DNA of 64,000 nt from Nocardiopsis_B sediminis (GTDB taxonomy: Bacteria; Actinomycetota; Actinomycetes; Streptosporangiales; Streptosporangiaceae). The translations under genes and the position numbers were made by a program. The stretch spans positions 248,001 through 312,000 of the forward strand of contig NZ_JBHSBH010000015.1 of assembly GCF_042650565.1 (NCBI RefSeq), in the 5' to 3' direction. This document shows, in pieces, positions 42,576-51,025 of this stretch; positions within the stretch are counted from its first letter, which is position 1, and each line of letters opens with the position of its first letter. Under the pieces are notes generated by a model, which did not search any database, had not been told where the DNA came from, and was given only the letters and a program-made list of their open reading frames with translations.

Positions 42576-43655
42576 TCAGCGGCCGAGGGCCTCGGCGTAG
42601 ACCCCGGTCCTCAGGTCGGCGCCCTTGATCCGGGCGGTCGTGGCCGCGTCCAGGAGCCCGGTCGCCTCCGAGTAGGTCGCGCCGCCCGCGGGCCCCAGCG
42701 GCAGGGCGATCGCGGGCGCGCCGGGCGTGTAGCCCTCCGGCGCCGGGTCCCCGTTGATCAGGGCGGTGATGGTCGCCGCCACCACCTCCGCGTGGTCGCC
42801 GGCGGCCTTCGCCGTCTTGGCCTCGGGCAGGGCGGTGACGTCGCCGATCGCGAAGACGCGCTCCCGGCCGACCACGCGCAGGTGGGGGGTCACCTCGATG
42901 TGGCCGTCGGCGCGCCGGGCGGCGGCGAGGCCGTCCGACAGGTACCCGCTGGCGGGCACGACCCCGAAGCAGCGGAACCAGATGTCGGCCGTGATGGGGC
43001 GGCCGTCGCCGGTTGCCACGGTGAACTCCCCCGCCCGGCCCATGGCGGTCGGCGGCTCGGCGGTGAGCGATGCGCCGAGGACCAGGTCAACGCCCAGTTC
43101 GCCGAGCTGGCGCCGCAGGTCCGCCCGCAGTTCATCGGGGAAGCGCCCGGTGAGGATGTCCTCGGCGGGATCCACGATGGTCACGTTCTTGGCGGGCCAG
43201 GCGGCGGTGATCTCGCCCGCGAGCTCCAGCCCGACCGGTCCCGCGCCGAGCAGCAGGACGCGGTCGGCCTTCTCCAGTTCGGCGCGGGCGGCGCCGAGCG
43301 CGGCCTTGGCCTCGGTGCTGTCCTCATCGGTGAACTTGGCCGGGAAGGGGTAGGCCGAGCCGGTCGCCAGGACGGTGTAGTCGGCGGCGATCCGCTCGCC
43401 GGAGCCGAGGGTGACGCCGTCGTCGTCGGCCCGCACCGCGCGGTCGCGGACCACCCGGCCGCGGGCGAGGAGCCGGTCGTAGGGGAGGAACAGCCGGTCG
43501 GCCCATTGCGCGTCGACCAGCCCGCGCAGCGCCGCCACGTTGTGGACGAACGCGTCCCGGGGCTCGACCAGCACCACGTCGGCCACGTCGTCCAGCGCCT
43601 TGGCGACGGTGATGCCGCCGTATCCGCCCCCGACGACCACCACGTTCGCGGTCAT
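42576..43655 (-). CDS. FAD/NAD(P)-dependent oxidoreductase (NDH-2 / FSP1-like)
   Basis: 359 residues. FAD motif VVVVGGGYGGITVAKALDDV, NAD motif RVLLLGAGPVGLELAGEITA and the C-terminal FAD contact ERVFAIGDVTALPEAKTAKA. This is the pattern of AIF/FSP1-type pyridine-nucleotide:quinone oxidoreductases, probably membrane-peripheral. AGGAG lies seven bases before the ATG. It is divergent from a MarR gene with a palindromic operator between them, suggesting quinone or phenol induction (inference). Confidence 0.9.
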   Translation of the reverse strand: MTANVVVVGGGYGGITVAKALDDVADVVLVEPRDAFVHNVAALRGLVDAQWADRLFLPYDRLLARGRVVRDRAVRADDDGVTLGSGERIAADYTVLATGSAYPFPAKFTDEDSTEAKAALGAARAELEKADRVLLLGAGPVGLELAGEITAAWPAKNVTIVDPAEDILTGRFPDELRADLRRQLGELGVDLVLGASLTAEPPTAMGRAGEFTVATGDGRPITADIWFRCFGVVPASGYLSDGLAAARRADGHIEVTPHLRVVGRERVFAIGDVTALPEAKTAKAAGDHAEVVAATITALINGDPAPEGYTPGAPAIALPLGPAGGATYSEATGLLDAATTARIKGADLRTGVYAEALGR

Positions 43656-43683
43656 ATGGATCTCCTAGGCATCTAGTTCACAC

Positions 43684-43698
43684 TACGAATAATTCGTA
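43684..43698. promoter_or_regulatory. MarR-type operator between the oxidoreductase and its regulator
   Basis: TACGAAT-A-ATTCGTA is a perfect 7-1-7 palindrome 28 bp upstream of the oxidoreductase start, in a local AT-rich patch. The related half-site GTTAGTTCGT follows at 43710-43719. Confidence 0.75.
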
Positions 43699-43760
43699 CT
43701 GCGAAGCAAGTTAGTTCGTCATGCCAACGACTGTCAACTAGACTCCGGGCAGGAGGCACG

Positions 43761-44291
43761 ATGACCGAGACAGCGCACGTGCAGGAGCAGGAGATCGCGT
43801 CGGCCGAGCCGTGTGACGGCCCGCCCGCCCCCCGGCAGGGGCTCACGCTGGCCGAGGCGCTGGTGCGCGTCACCCATCTGGTGAACCAGGAGTTCGCCGA
43901 GGCCAGCCGCGGGCAGGGGCTCACCCCTCAGCAGGCCCAGCTGCTGTGCCAGCTGACCCCCGGACCCGTCGGCATGACCAGCTTGAGCCGGACGCTGAAC
44001 CTGGAGAAGTCGAGCCTGACCGGCCTCGTGGACCGGGTGGTGCGGCGCGGCCTGGTGGAGCGCACCCGCGACTCCCAGGACCGGCGCGCCTGCCGGATCA
44101 CCTTGACCGACACCGGGGCGCGGCTGGGCAACGCCACCCACGCCGACGTCGTCGCCCGGATCGACCGGCTGGCCGCCGGGCTGTCGGCCGCCGAGCGCGA
44201 CCTGCTGGCGGCCTTCATCGGCCGGATGGTCCCCGGCGACGAAGCGGGCGCCGGCACCGCCCCGGAGGCCTCAGCGGCCGCGGCCGGCTAG
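43761..44291 (+). CDS. MarR family transcriptional regulator
   Basis: 176 residues. Winged-helix core: LTPQQAQLLCQLTPGPVGMT, SLSRTLNLEKSSLTGLVDRV and the wing VERTRDSQDRRACRITLTDT. It should bind the palindrome at 43684 and control the divergent flavoprotein. Its TAG overlaps the convergent pentapeptide gene's TAG in the four bases CTAG (44288-44291). Confidence 0.92.
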   Translation: MTETAHVQEQEIASAEPCDGPPAPRQGLTLAEALVRVTHLVNQEFAEASRGQGLTPQQAQLLCQLTPGPVGMTSLSRTLNLEKSSLTGLVDRVVRRGLVERTRDSQDRRACRITLTDTGARLGNATHADVVARIDRLAAGLSAAERDLLAAFIGRMVPGDEAGAGTAPEASAAAAG

Positions 44292-45211
44292 CCCGCCCAG
44301 TGCGCGGGGCGGGTGCGCGCGGGCGGCAGCACGGTGCGGGCATCGCCCTTCGCCGACTCCACCTGCGGCTGGGTGAGGAAGATGCAGCCGGTGAGATCGG
44401 CGCCGGACAGGTCGGCGTCGCGGAGGTCGGCGCCGATGAAGTCGGCGCGCGTGAGGTCGGCCCCGCGCAGGTCGGCGGCGATCAGGTAGGCGCCGCGCAG
44501 GTCCGCGCCCGATAGGTCCGTGCCCGCAAGGCGCGCGCCGATGAGGTCGGCGCCCCGCCGGTCCTTGACCGACGCGCGGCGCGACCCCGGTGTGCGGGCG
44601 CCGCCGGCCCCGGAGCGCACCAGCTCGCTCGCGCGCAGCAGGAGCGCGTTGACCTCGCCCCGCTGCGCCGGCACATCGAGCGCCAGCAGTTCGGCGGGGC
44701 GGGCGCGCGTGAGGCGGTCGACGGTGTCGTAGGCGGCGCGCAGCCGCGGGTGCAGCGGGCGCGTCCGCTCGCGCCCCAGCGCGTCGTCCAGGTACACGAG
44801 CAGTTCCTGGAGCTGCCGCATGACCGGGAACACGTCGAACATCTCCCGCGCGGTGCTGGGGGCTCGCCGCCAATCGCGGCCGCCGTAGGTGGCCTGCGCG
44901 ACCTTCTGGCCCGCGCCGAAGCAGTCGTAGACCGTGCACCCCGGGAAGCCTTCGTCGCGCAGGCGCGCGTGGATACCGCAGCCGAAGTCGGGCCGCAGGT
45001 TGTGACAGGGGCGACCGGCCTCCTTGTCGACCGCGAACCCCGCCGATGCCGCGAAGGGCAGCGCCACACAGCACAGCCCGAAGCAGTTCGCGCAGTCGCC
45101 GCGCAGTGCACTGCGTTCTGCGCCGCCCGCGCTGCCGTGTTCTCCTGGCACGTTCTGCTGCTTCCTCGCATCCCCGGCGGGCCCGTCTGACCTGCCCGGG
45201 CTCCATCCCAT
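44288..45211 (-). CDS. Pentapeptide-repeat protein with Cys-rich N-terminal domain
   Basis: 307 residues. The N-terminal 130 residues contain at least eight Cys, including DCANCFGLCCVALPF, RPCHNLRPDFGCGIHARL and PGCTVYDCFGAGQKV. This CxxCxxxCC-type cluster resembles YkgJ-like metal-chelating domains. The C-terminal part is a right-handed beta-helix of A(D/N)LxX repeats (ADLIGARLAG TDLSGADLRG, then ADLTRADFIG ADLRDADLSG). The ATG at 45211 gives a 35-residue disordered start; a later start is possible. Function unknown; metal-dependent modification or scaffolding is only a guess. Confidence 0.85.
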   Translation of the reverse strand: MGWSPGRSDGPAGDARKQQNVPGEHGSAGGAERSALRGDCANCFGLCCVALPFAASAGFAVDKEAGRPCHNLRPDFGCGIHARLRDEGFPGCTVYDCFGAGQKVAQATYGGRDWRRAPSTAREMFDVFPVMRQLQELLVYLDDALGRERTRPLHPRLRAAYDTVDRLTRARPAELLALDVPAQRGEVNALLLRASELVRSGAGGARTPGSRRASVKDRRGADLIGARLAGTDLSGADLRGAYLIAADLRGADLTRADFIGADLRDADLSGADLTGCIFLTQPQVESAKGDARTVLPPARTRPAHWAG

Positions 45212-45267
45212 CGCACCGGGCGGGCGCGGGTCCAGCCGTTTTCGGAGCCCGGGGACGGGCCCGCCGG

Positions 45268-45462
45268 CTACTCGGCGGGCTCGGCGCCGCCCTTGTCCTC
45301 GTCCCCGCTCTTGCCGCCGATCCCGGTGGCGGCGGCGAAGCCGATCCCGATCGCGATGCCGATCGGGATCCCTATGGCCAGGTTGTCCATGGCGACACCG
45401 AAGACGACCCCGGCCATCATCCCCATGACGATGCCGCCGGTGAATTTCGTGCCCTGCCCCAT
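45268..45462 (-). CDS. Small glycine-rich membrane protein
   Basis: 64 residues from the ATG at 45462 with GGAG upstream. Two hydrophobic Gly-zipper-like helices (FTGGIVMGMMAGVVFGVAMD, AIGIPIGIAIGIGFAAATGI) and an acidic tail. It resembles small actinobacterial membrane proteins of unknown role. The 289 bp beyond it, to the next operon, contain no other gene. Confidence 0.65.
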   Translation of the reverse strand: MGQGTKFTGGIVMGMMAGVVFGVAMDNLAIGIPIGIAIGIGFAAATGIGGKSGDEDKGGAEPAE

Positions 45463-45751
45463 TGCTCGCTCCGTTCCCCCGTGTTCCCTGGTGTCGAGCA
45501 TGCCAGCGGGCCGTACCCGTCTGACAGGCGCCGATGTCACCGGACGGGGATGACAGGTGTCATACCCGCCGCGTTCCGGCGGTTCCCCTGCGGCCGAAAT
45601 TGGTCAGTACGCGGTCAACCCCTGCCAAAACACGCGGAACCCCGCCGGTATATGAAAACGTCTCAAACTAGACAACGACGTCGCCGCAACGGGTCGGTAG
45701 GCTCGCTGGCGCGGGGATCGTCCATGAAGTCGGAACAACGGGGAACGCACG

Positions 45752-46366
45752 GTGGCACCGGAAACAGCAGCATTGGTCCTGATCATCGCGGTGGCCGTGG
45801 CGGGGGTGGCCGGGGTCGCCTTCCTCGTGGGGCGGGCGCGCTCGCAGCCGGCTCCGCCGCCCCCGAAGCCCGACCCCACCCCGCGCGACCCGTTCGCCGA
45901 CCTCACCGAGTCCAGCGGCGACCCCACGTCCCTCAAGGCCGGCGACATGCTCGAATTCGGCACCGAGCGCAGCTGGATCCGCGGCACCCTGCGCCTGGCC
46001 GAGGGCGGCTCGGTATGGGCCGAGCACTTCCTCGAGATCGACGAGGGACGCCGCTGGCTCTCGGTCGAGGAGGACCCCGACGTCAAGATGGCGCTGTGGA
46101 CCGGCCGCCCCGAACTCGACCTCACCCCCCACTCCAAGACGATCGAACTCGAGGGCGTCCGCTACCGACTGACCGAGCGCGGCACCGCCTCCTACCGCTC
46201 CGAGGGCACCACCGGCCTGCGCGCCAAGGGCGGCATGGACTACGCCGACTACGAGGGCCCCGGCGGCAGGCTGCTGGCGTTCGAGCGCTTCGACCACGGC
46301 AAGTGGGAGCCCAGCGTCGGCACGGCGCTCACCCCGGGCTCCTTCACCATCTACCCCGCGGGCTGA
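45752..46366 (+). CDS. DUF4178 domain membrane-anchored protein
   Basis: 204 residues from a GTG start. One N-terminal helix (AALVLIIAVAVAGVAGVAFL) is followed by a Pro-rich linker and a beta-rich DUF4178 domain: TSLKAGDMLEFGTERSWIRG, EHFLEIDEGRRWLSVEEDPD, FERFDHGKWEPSVG. DUF4178 proteins are usually encoded with DUF350 and spermidine-synthase-like genes, as here. First gene of a five-gene operon; biochemical role unknown. Confidence 0.85.
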   Translation: MAPETAALVLIIAVAVAGVAGVAFLVGRARSQPAPPPPKPDPTPRDPFADLTESSGDPTSLKAGDMLEFGTERSWIRGTLRLAEGGSVWAEHFLEIDEGRRWLSVEEDPDVKMALWTGRPELDLTPHSKTIELEGVRYRLTERGTASYRSEGTTGLRAKGGMDYADYEGPGGRLLAFERFDHGKWEPSVGTALTPGSFTIYPAG

Positions 46367-46370
46367 CCCG

Positions 46371-46937
46371 GTGCTCCAGACGATCACGCAACCGTTCGTC
46401 GACACCCGGGCGGCCGACCTGAGCTGGACCATCGGGCACCCGCCCATCGCGCCCCTGGCCGCCCGCACCGTCGACCCCCTGGTCGGCGGGCCGCGTGTGG
46501 AGCTGCGCATCCTCGGCGCCTCCCACCAGGTCCTGGTGGAGGCCGCCGGGCCGGGCTGGCTCACCGAGACCGTGGCCTGCCTGCCCGGCACGGACGGCGG
46601 CCTGCCCGCGCAGGCGTCCCCCGCGGTCCACGGGGTCCGGCACTACGACTTCGCGAGCTCGGTGCGCCGGCTGGCGCCCAAGGCGTTCGCCGCGCAGGCG
46701 CAGAAGACCGCGCGCGCGGTGGCCGCCCACCCCTGCGGGCTGCTCGCCACGTTCCCCGGCTCGCCCGATGCGATCACCGGGCTCGTCGTCCGCGCCGACG
46801 GCCACGCACTCCTGTGGCGGAGCTGGCACGCCTACCCCCAGACCGGCGAGCTGGTGACGACCACGACCTCCCTGGACCCGCGCGGGACGCGATCCGCGCC
46901 GACCCCGGAAACGGAGACCTCCGGCGATGACCTCTGA
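46371..46937 (+). CDS. DUF2617 family protein
   Basis: 188 residues from a GTG four bases after the DUF4178 stop. Soluble; segments VELRILGASHQVLVEAAGPG, LTETVACLPG and LLATFPGSPDAITGLVVRAD match DUF2617. The family has no known activity, but its place in this operon is conserved among actinomycetes (known association). Its end overlaps the lipoprotein start by 11 bp. Confidence 0.82.
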   Translation: MLQTITQPFVDTRAADLSWTIGHPPIAPLAARTVDPLVGGPRVELRILGASHQVLVEAAGPGWLTETVACLPGTDGGLPAQASPAVHGVRHYDFASSVRRLAPKAFAAQAQKTARAVAAHPCGLLATFPGSPDAITGLVVRADGHALLWRSWHAYPQTGELVTTTTSLDPRGTRSAPTPETETSGDDL

Positions 46938-47331
46938 CCCCCCGTTCCGCGCCCGCGGCGCCCCCTTACGGGCGCTGGGCGCCGCCGCCTGCGCGGTGGC
47001 ACTCGCTGCCACCCTGGCGGCCTGCACGACGTCCTCCCGCACCGTGTGCGGCGACTACGACCTGGACGACGGCCGCTACATCTACGCCCCCAACCGGGGC
47101 GAGTACGACCTCGTGGACGGCCGCTACCAGCACGTCGGGTGCCGGTCCAGCGGCTCCGGCGGCTGGGTCTTCATCGGCGGCGGCGGCTCCGGGAACAACA
47201 ACCGCAACAACACCGGCACGTCGGGCACCTCCAGCGGGGGCACCACCGGCGACCGCAACGGCACCGGCACGTTCGGCACCGGTGACGGCGGCGGCAACAA
47301 CCGCGGGGGCGGCCCCGGCTGGGGCAAGTGA
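46927..47331 (+). CDS. Small Gly/Asn-rich lipoprotein (DUF4247-like)
   Basis: 134 residues. Signal peptide with lipobox LAATLAACTTSS (Cys at about residue 33), then two YDLxDGRY repeats (DYDLDDGRYIYAPNRGEYDL, VDGRYQHVGC), a short hydrophobic GGWVFIGGGG and a Gly/Asn/Thr-rich low-complexity tail. It resembles the DUF4247-type lipoproteins of such operons; the identification is tentative. Outer face of the membrane. Confidence 0.7.
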   Translation: MTSDPPFRARGAPLRALGAAACAVALAATLAACTTSSRTVCGDYDLDDGRYIYAPNRGEYDLVDGRYQHVGCRSSGSGGWVFIGGGGSGNNNRNNTGTSGTSSGGTTGDRNGTGTFGTGDGGGNNRGGGPGWGK

Positions 47332-47409
47332 CGCCCCTGCCCACGCCCCGACACCCCTGAAGACCTCCGGCCCCTGAACCGCCTCCCCCTTCCTACGACG
47401 AGGACCCCC

Positions 47410-47829
47410 ATGAACCTGCTCGCCGAACTCGGCTCCTGCCTGGCCTACGGCGTGGTCGGCACGCTGCTGATGGCCGTCGGCTATGCGATCGTCGACGTGC
47501 TCACCCCCGGCAAGCTGCACGAGCTGATCTGGACCAACCGCAACCAGAACGCCACGCTGATCGTCGCCGCCAACACGCTGGGGACGGCCGTCGTGGTGGT
47601 CTCGGCGATCATGGCCAGCGAGACCGGCCTGGTCAACGGGTTGATCAGCACCGCGGGCTACGGCCTCATCGGGCTGATCCTCATGGCCGTCTCCTTCCTG
47701 CTCCTCGACGCGCTGACGCCCGGCAAGCTGGGCTCGATCGTCGCCGAAGCCGAGCTCCACCCCGCCGCCTGGGTCAACGGGGCCGCGCACATCGCCGTGG
47801 CGCTGGTCGTCGCCGCGGCGATCTCCTGA
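47410..47829 (+). CDS. DUF350 membrane protein
   Basis: 139 residues, four helices arranged as two similar halves. Each half has the DUF350 pattern, VGTLLMAVGYAIVDVLTPGK in the first and IGLILMAVSFLLLDALTPGK in the second. GAGGA precedes the ATG. DUF350 (YjfL-like) proteins occur in polyamine and membrane-stress operons. The stop overlaps the next start as TGATG, coupling it to the aminopropyltransferase. Confidence 0.9.
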   Translation: MNLLAELGSCLAYGVVGTLLMAVGYAIVDVLTPGKLHELIWTNRNQNATLIVAANTLGTAVVVVSAIMASETGLVNGLISTAGYGLIGLILMAVSFLLLDALTPGKLGSIVAEAELHPAAWVNGAAHIAVALVVAAAIS

Positions 47830-49406
47830 TGCCCGAAGCCGACGTGGCCGAACGCGAGGACGGCCCCCTGGACCTGCCCGTCCGGCCGGGCGCCGCCCGG
47901 TTCATCGTGCTGCTCGCCGTGTTCGGCTGCGCGGCCTGCGGGCTGGTCTACGAGCTGGCGCTCGTGGCGCTCGGCTCCTACCTGCTCGGCAACACGATCG
48001 TCCAGGCGTCGGTCGTCCTGTCGGTGATGGTGTTCGCCATGGGCATCGGCTCGCTGGCGGCCAAACCGCTCGCCCGGCGGCCGGCGGTCGGCTTCGCCGT
48101 GATCGAGGGGGCGCTGTCGCTGATCGGCGGCCTGTCGGTGCTGCTGCTGTACGCGGCGTTCGCCTGGTTCTCGCTCTACCAGCCCGCGCTGGTGGTCGTG
48201 GCCTTCGCCATCGGCGCCCTGATCGGCGCGGAGATCCCGCTGCTGATGACGCTGATCCAGCGCATCCGCCGGCAGGACGCCACCGAGGCGGTCGCCGACC
48301 TGTTCGCCGCCGACTACGTGGGCGGGCTGATCGGCGGGCTGGCCTTCCCGTTCCTGCTGCTGCCCCTGCTCGGGCTGCCGCAGGGCGTGCTGGCGGTGGG
48401 CGCCCTCAACGCGGTGCTCGGGGTGGCGGTCGTGCTGTGGCTGTTCCGGGCCTCGCTGGGCCGCGGGTCCCGGATCCTGCTGTCGGCCGGCCTGGTCCTG
48501 GTGCTGGTGGTGCTCGGGGCGGCCTTCGGCCTGTCCGGGCGGTTCGAGGTCGACGCGCGCCAGGCGCTCTACCGCGACCCCGTGGTGTTCGCCGAGCGGT
48601 CGGACTACCAGGAGATCGTGCTCACGCGCAGCTTCGACGGGGTCGACACCCGGCTCTTCCTCAACGGGGACCTCCAGTTCTCCTCGCTCGACGAGTACCG
48701 GTACCACGAGTCGCTGGTGCACCCGGCGATGAACGGGCCGCGCGGCGACGTGCTGGTCCTGGGCGGGGGCGACGGGCTGGCCGTGCGCGAGATCCTCGGC
48801 TACGACGACGTCGACCACGTCACCCTGGTCGACCTGGACCCCGCGGTGGTCGCCCTGGCCCGCGCCGAGCCGGCGATCACCGGCCTCAACCAGGGGGCCC
48901 TGGACGACGACCGGGTGGAGGTGGTCGCCGCCGACGCGTTCAACTGGCTGCGGGACAACCGCGAGCGCTTCGACGTGATCGTCGCCGACCTGCCCGACCC
49001 CGACGACGTCCCCACCGCCAAGCTGTACTCGGTGGAGTTCTACACGCTGGCGGCGCACGCGTTGGCCGAGGACGGGCGGATGGTGGTCCAGGCGGGCTCC
49101 CCGTACTTCGCCGGCGAGGCGTACTGGAGCATCGAGCGCAGCCTGGCCGAAGCCGGGCTGGCGGCCTCCTCCTACAACGTCGACGTGCCGAGCTTCGGCA
49201 ACTGGGGGTTCCACTTGGCGGCCGCCGAGGGCGCCCCGGACGTGGAGCTGCCGCCGGACCACCCGCGCACGCGGTTCCTGGACGCCGCCACGCTGCGGGC
49301 CGCGCAGGTGTTCCCCAAGGACCGGCGGCCGGTGGACCCCCAACCCTCCACGCTCCTGCACCCGACGGTGATCACCTACCACCAGCAGGGCTGGCGCGGG
49401 TACTGA
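47829..49406 (+). CDS. Membrane-embedded spermidine-synthase-like aminopropyltransferase
   Basis: 525 residues. The first 220 form seven or eight helices (FIVLLAVFGCAACGLVYELA, LSVMVFAMGIGSLAAKPLAR, then ALIGAEIPLLMTLIQRIRRQ). The rest is a SpeE-fold domain: LFLNGDLQFSSLDEYRYHES, DVLVLGGGDGLAVREILGYD, TLVDLDPAVVALAR and FDVIVADLPDPDD. The family transfers an aminopropyl group from decarboxylated SAM to an amine. Here the DxPDP loop and the membrane anchor suggest a lipid- or envelope-linked acceptor (inference). Last gene of the operon. Confidence 0.92.
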   Translation: MPEADVAEREDGPLDLPVRPGAARFIVLLAVFGCAACGLVYELALVALGSYLLGNTIVQASVVLSVMVFAMGIGSLAAKPLARRPAVGFAVIEGALSLIGGLSVLLLYAAFAWFSLYQPALVVVAFAIGALIGAEIPLLMTLIQRIRRQDATEAVADLFAADYVGGLIGGLAFPFLLLPLLGLPQGVLAVGALNAVLGVAVVLWLFRASLGRGSRILLSAGLVLVLVVLGAAFGLSGRFEVDARQALYRDPVVFAERSDYQEIVLTRSFDGVDTRLFLNGDLQFSSLDEYRYHESLVHPAMNGPRGDVLVLGGGDGLAVREILGYDDVDHVTLVDLDPAVVALARAEPAITGLNQGALDDDRVEVVAADAFNWLRDNRERFDVIVADLPDPDDVPTAKLYSVEFYTLAAHALAEDGRMVVQAGSPYFAGEAYWSIERSLAEAGLAASSYNVDVPSFGNWGFHLAAAEGAPDVELPPDHPRTRFLDAATLRAAQVFPKDRRPVDPQPSTLLHPTVITYHQQGWRGY

Positions 49407-49466
49407 CCCGCGGCCGCGGACGGACGGCGGCACGGCGCGGTCAGGGGAACGGGCGCGCCGGAGGGG

Positions 49467-50705
49467 TCACAGGAACGGGCGCAGCGGGATGAGGATCAGC
49501 TCACTGAGCTTCGCCAGCAGCGGCCGGGCGCGCCACTCGCTCCGGGTGAGGCGGCGCGCGTTGGTGCTGTCGTTGCCGAAGACGTGCTCCAGGTGGGCGG
49601 CCACGGCCTCGTCGAAGACCTCCACGTTGATCTCGTAGTTGCCGGTGAGGCTGAGCCGGTCGACGTTGGCGGTGCCGATGGTGGACCACTGGCCGTCGAT
49701 GGTGGCGGTCTTGGCGTGCACCATGGCGTCCTGGAACAGCCAGAGGCCCACCCCGCCGCGCAGCAGCGCCGAGTAGAAGCCCCGCGACAGCCAGTCGGCC
49801 ACCACATGGTTGGAGTTCTCCGGCACCAGGATCCGCACGTCCACCCCGCGCCGCGCCGCGGCGATCAGGGCGCGCAGGATCTCCCGGTCGGGGATGAAGT
49901 ACGCCTGGGTGATGAAGATGCGGTCCCGCGCCCGGTCGATCGCCTCCAGGTACATCGCGCGGATCGGGAAGACCAGCAGCTCGGGCACGTTGCGGTGGGC
50001 GCGGATACGGGGGTCCCAGTCGCCGGAGCCGACGTCGTCGAGCAGCGGCAGGGCGGCGCGGCGGTTGGCGTTCCAGAAGTCGCGGAACGCGTTCTCCAGC
50101 TCCCACACCGACGGCCCGGCCAGGCGCAGGTGGGTGTCGCGCCAGGCGGTGGCGTAGGCGTCGCCCACGTTGTAGCCGCCGATGAACGCCACCTCGCCGT
50201 CGACGGCGAGGATCTTGCGGTGGTCGCGGCCGGACTTGCGCAGGTTGAGCAGGAGCAGCCCCGGCCGCACCGCCGGGTAGCGGATGACGTGCACGGAGGG
50301 CGGGAACCGGAAGAACGAGCGGGGCACGACGAGGTTGGCGAAGCCGTCGTAGACGACGTAGACCTCGACCCCCCGCTCGGCGGCCTCGATGAGGGCCTGC
50401 TTGAACGCCCGCCCCATGCGGTCGTCCTTGACGATGAACGACTCGAACATGATCCGCCGCCGGGCGCCGCGCATGGCGGCGAGCATGTCGGTGTAGACGT
50501 CCTCGCCGAAGGCGTAGACGGTCAGGGCGGTCTCGCCGACCCGGAACTCTTCGGGGGCGGTGCGGGGGAAGTCCGCGCGCCGGGGGCGGACCCGCTTGCG
50601 CCAGATGTCGAACGCGACGAGCCCCACGACCACGGCGATCTCGGCGGCGACCAGGCCCAGCGCGGCGCGCCTGACCACGGTCCACACGGTTCTTCGTCGG
50701 GGCAT
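49467..50705 (-). CDS. Cardiolipin synthase-like phospholipase D protein
   Basis: 412 residues from the ATG at 50705 with TGGAG seven bases upstream. One N-terminal helix (LGLVAAEIAVVVGLVAFDIW) and two HKD motifs, SGRDHRKILAVDGEVAFIGG and DAMVHAKTATIDGQWSTIGT, each with HxKx4D. The layout is that of bacterial cardiolipin synthases, which join two phosphatidylglycerol molecules. Longer frames up to 51050 are low-complexity and rejected. The bases around the stop are partly duplicated (TCAGGGGAACGGGCGC just downstream). Confidence 0.9.
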   Translation of the reverse strand: MPRRRTVWTVVRRAALGLVAAEIAVVVGLVAFDIWRKRVRPRRADFPRTAPEEFRVGETALTVYAFGEDVYTDMLAAMRGARRRIMFESFIVKDDRMGRAFKQALIEAAERGVEVYVVYDGFANLVVPRSFFRFPPSVHVIRYPAVRPGLLLLNLRKSGRDHRKILAVDGEVAFIGGYNVGDAYATAWRDTHLRLAGPSVWELENAFRDFWNANRRAALPLLDDVGSGDWDPRIRAHRNVPELLVFPIRAMYLEAIDRARDRIFITQAYFIPDREILRALIAAARRGVDVRILVPENSNHVVADWLSRGFYSALLRGGVGLWLFQDAMVHAKTATIDGQWSTIGTANVDRLSLTGNYEINVEVFDEAVAAHLEHVFGNDSTNARRLTRSEWRARPLLAKLSELILIPLRPFL

Positions 50706-51025
50706 GCGTCGTCTCCAGTCCGGGCGTCTGCGACGTCGGCTCCGTGGGAACCCGGGGCCACATCCGTCACGTCTCGTGATCATCCCTCCCCTTGTGCCGC
50801 GCCCCGCACACCACCTGCGGTTCCGGGGCGCGGGCGTGTTTTGAGCGCGGCCGCGGATTCCTCTACGGTGGACCTCCACGTCCATGGAGCGGCCGCTTTC
50901 CGCGGTCCGGCACGCCGGGAGCCGGTGTGCCCGGGACCCGGACGCGGCGGGACACTGCGCCCCCGGGCCCTCGGGGCGTCCCCGGATCGCGGCTCCACCC
51001 TGAGAACGGAAACGGCAGGTGCCGC

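Noticed and set aside
49440..49485. Repeat of TCANAGGAACGGGCGC-like sequence at the end of the phospholipase D gene
   Set aside because: Similar to the 17-bp duplication at the SDR gene end, but too short and diverged to interpret as more than local slippage.
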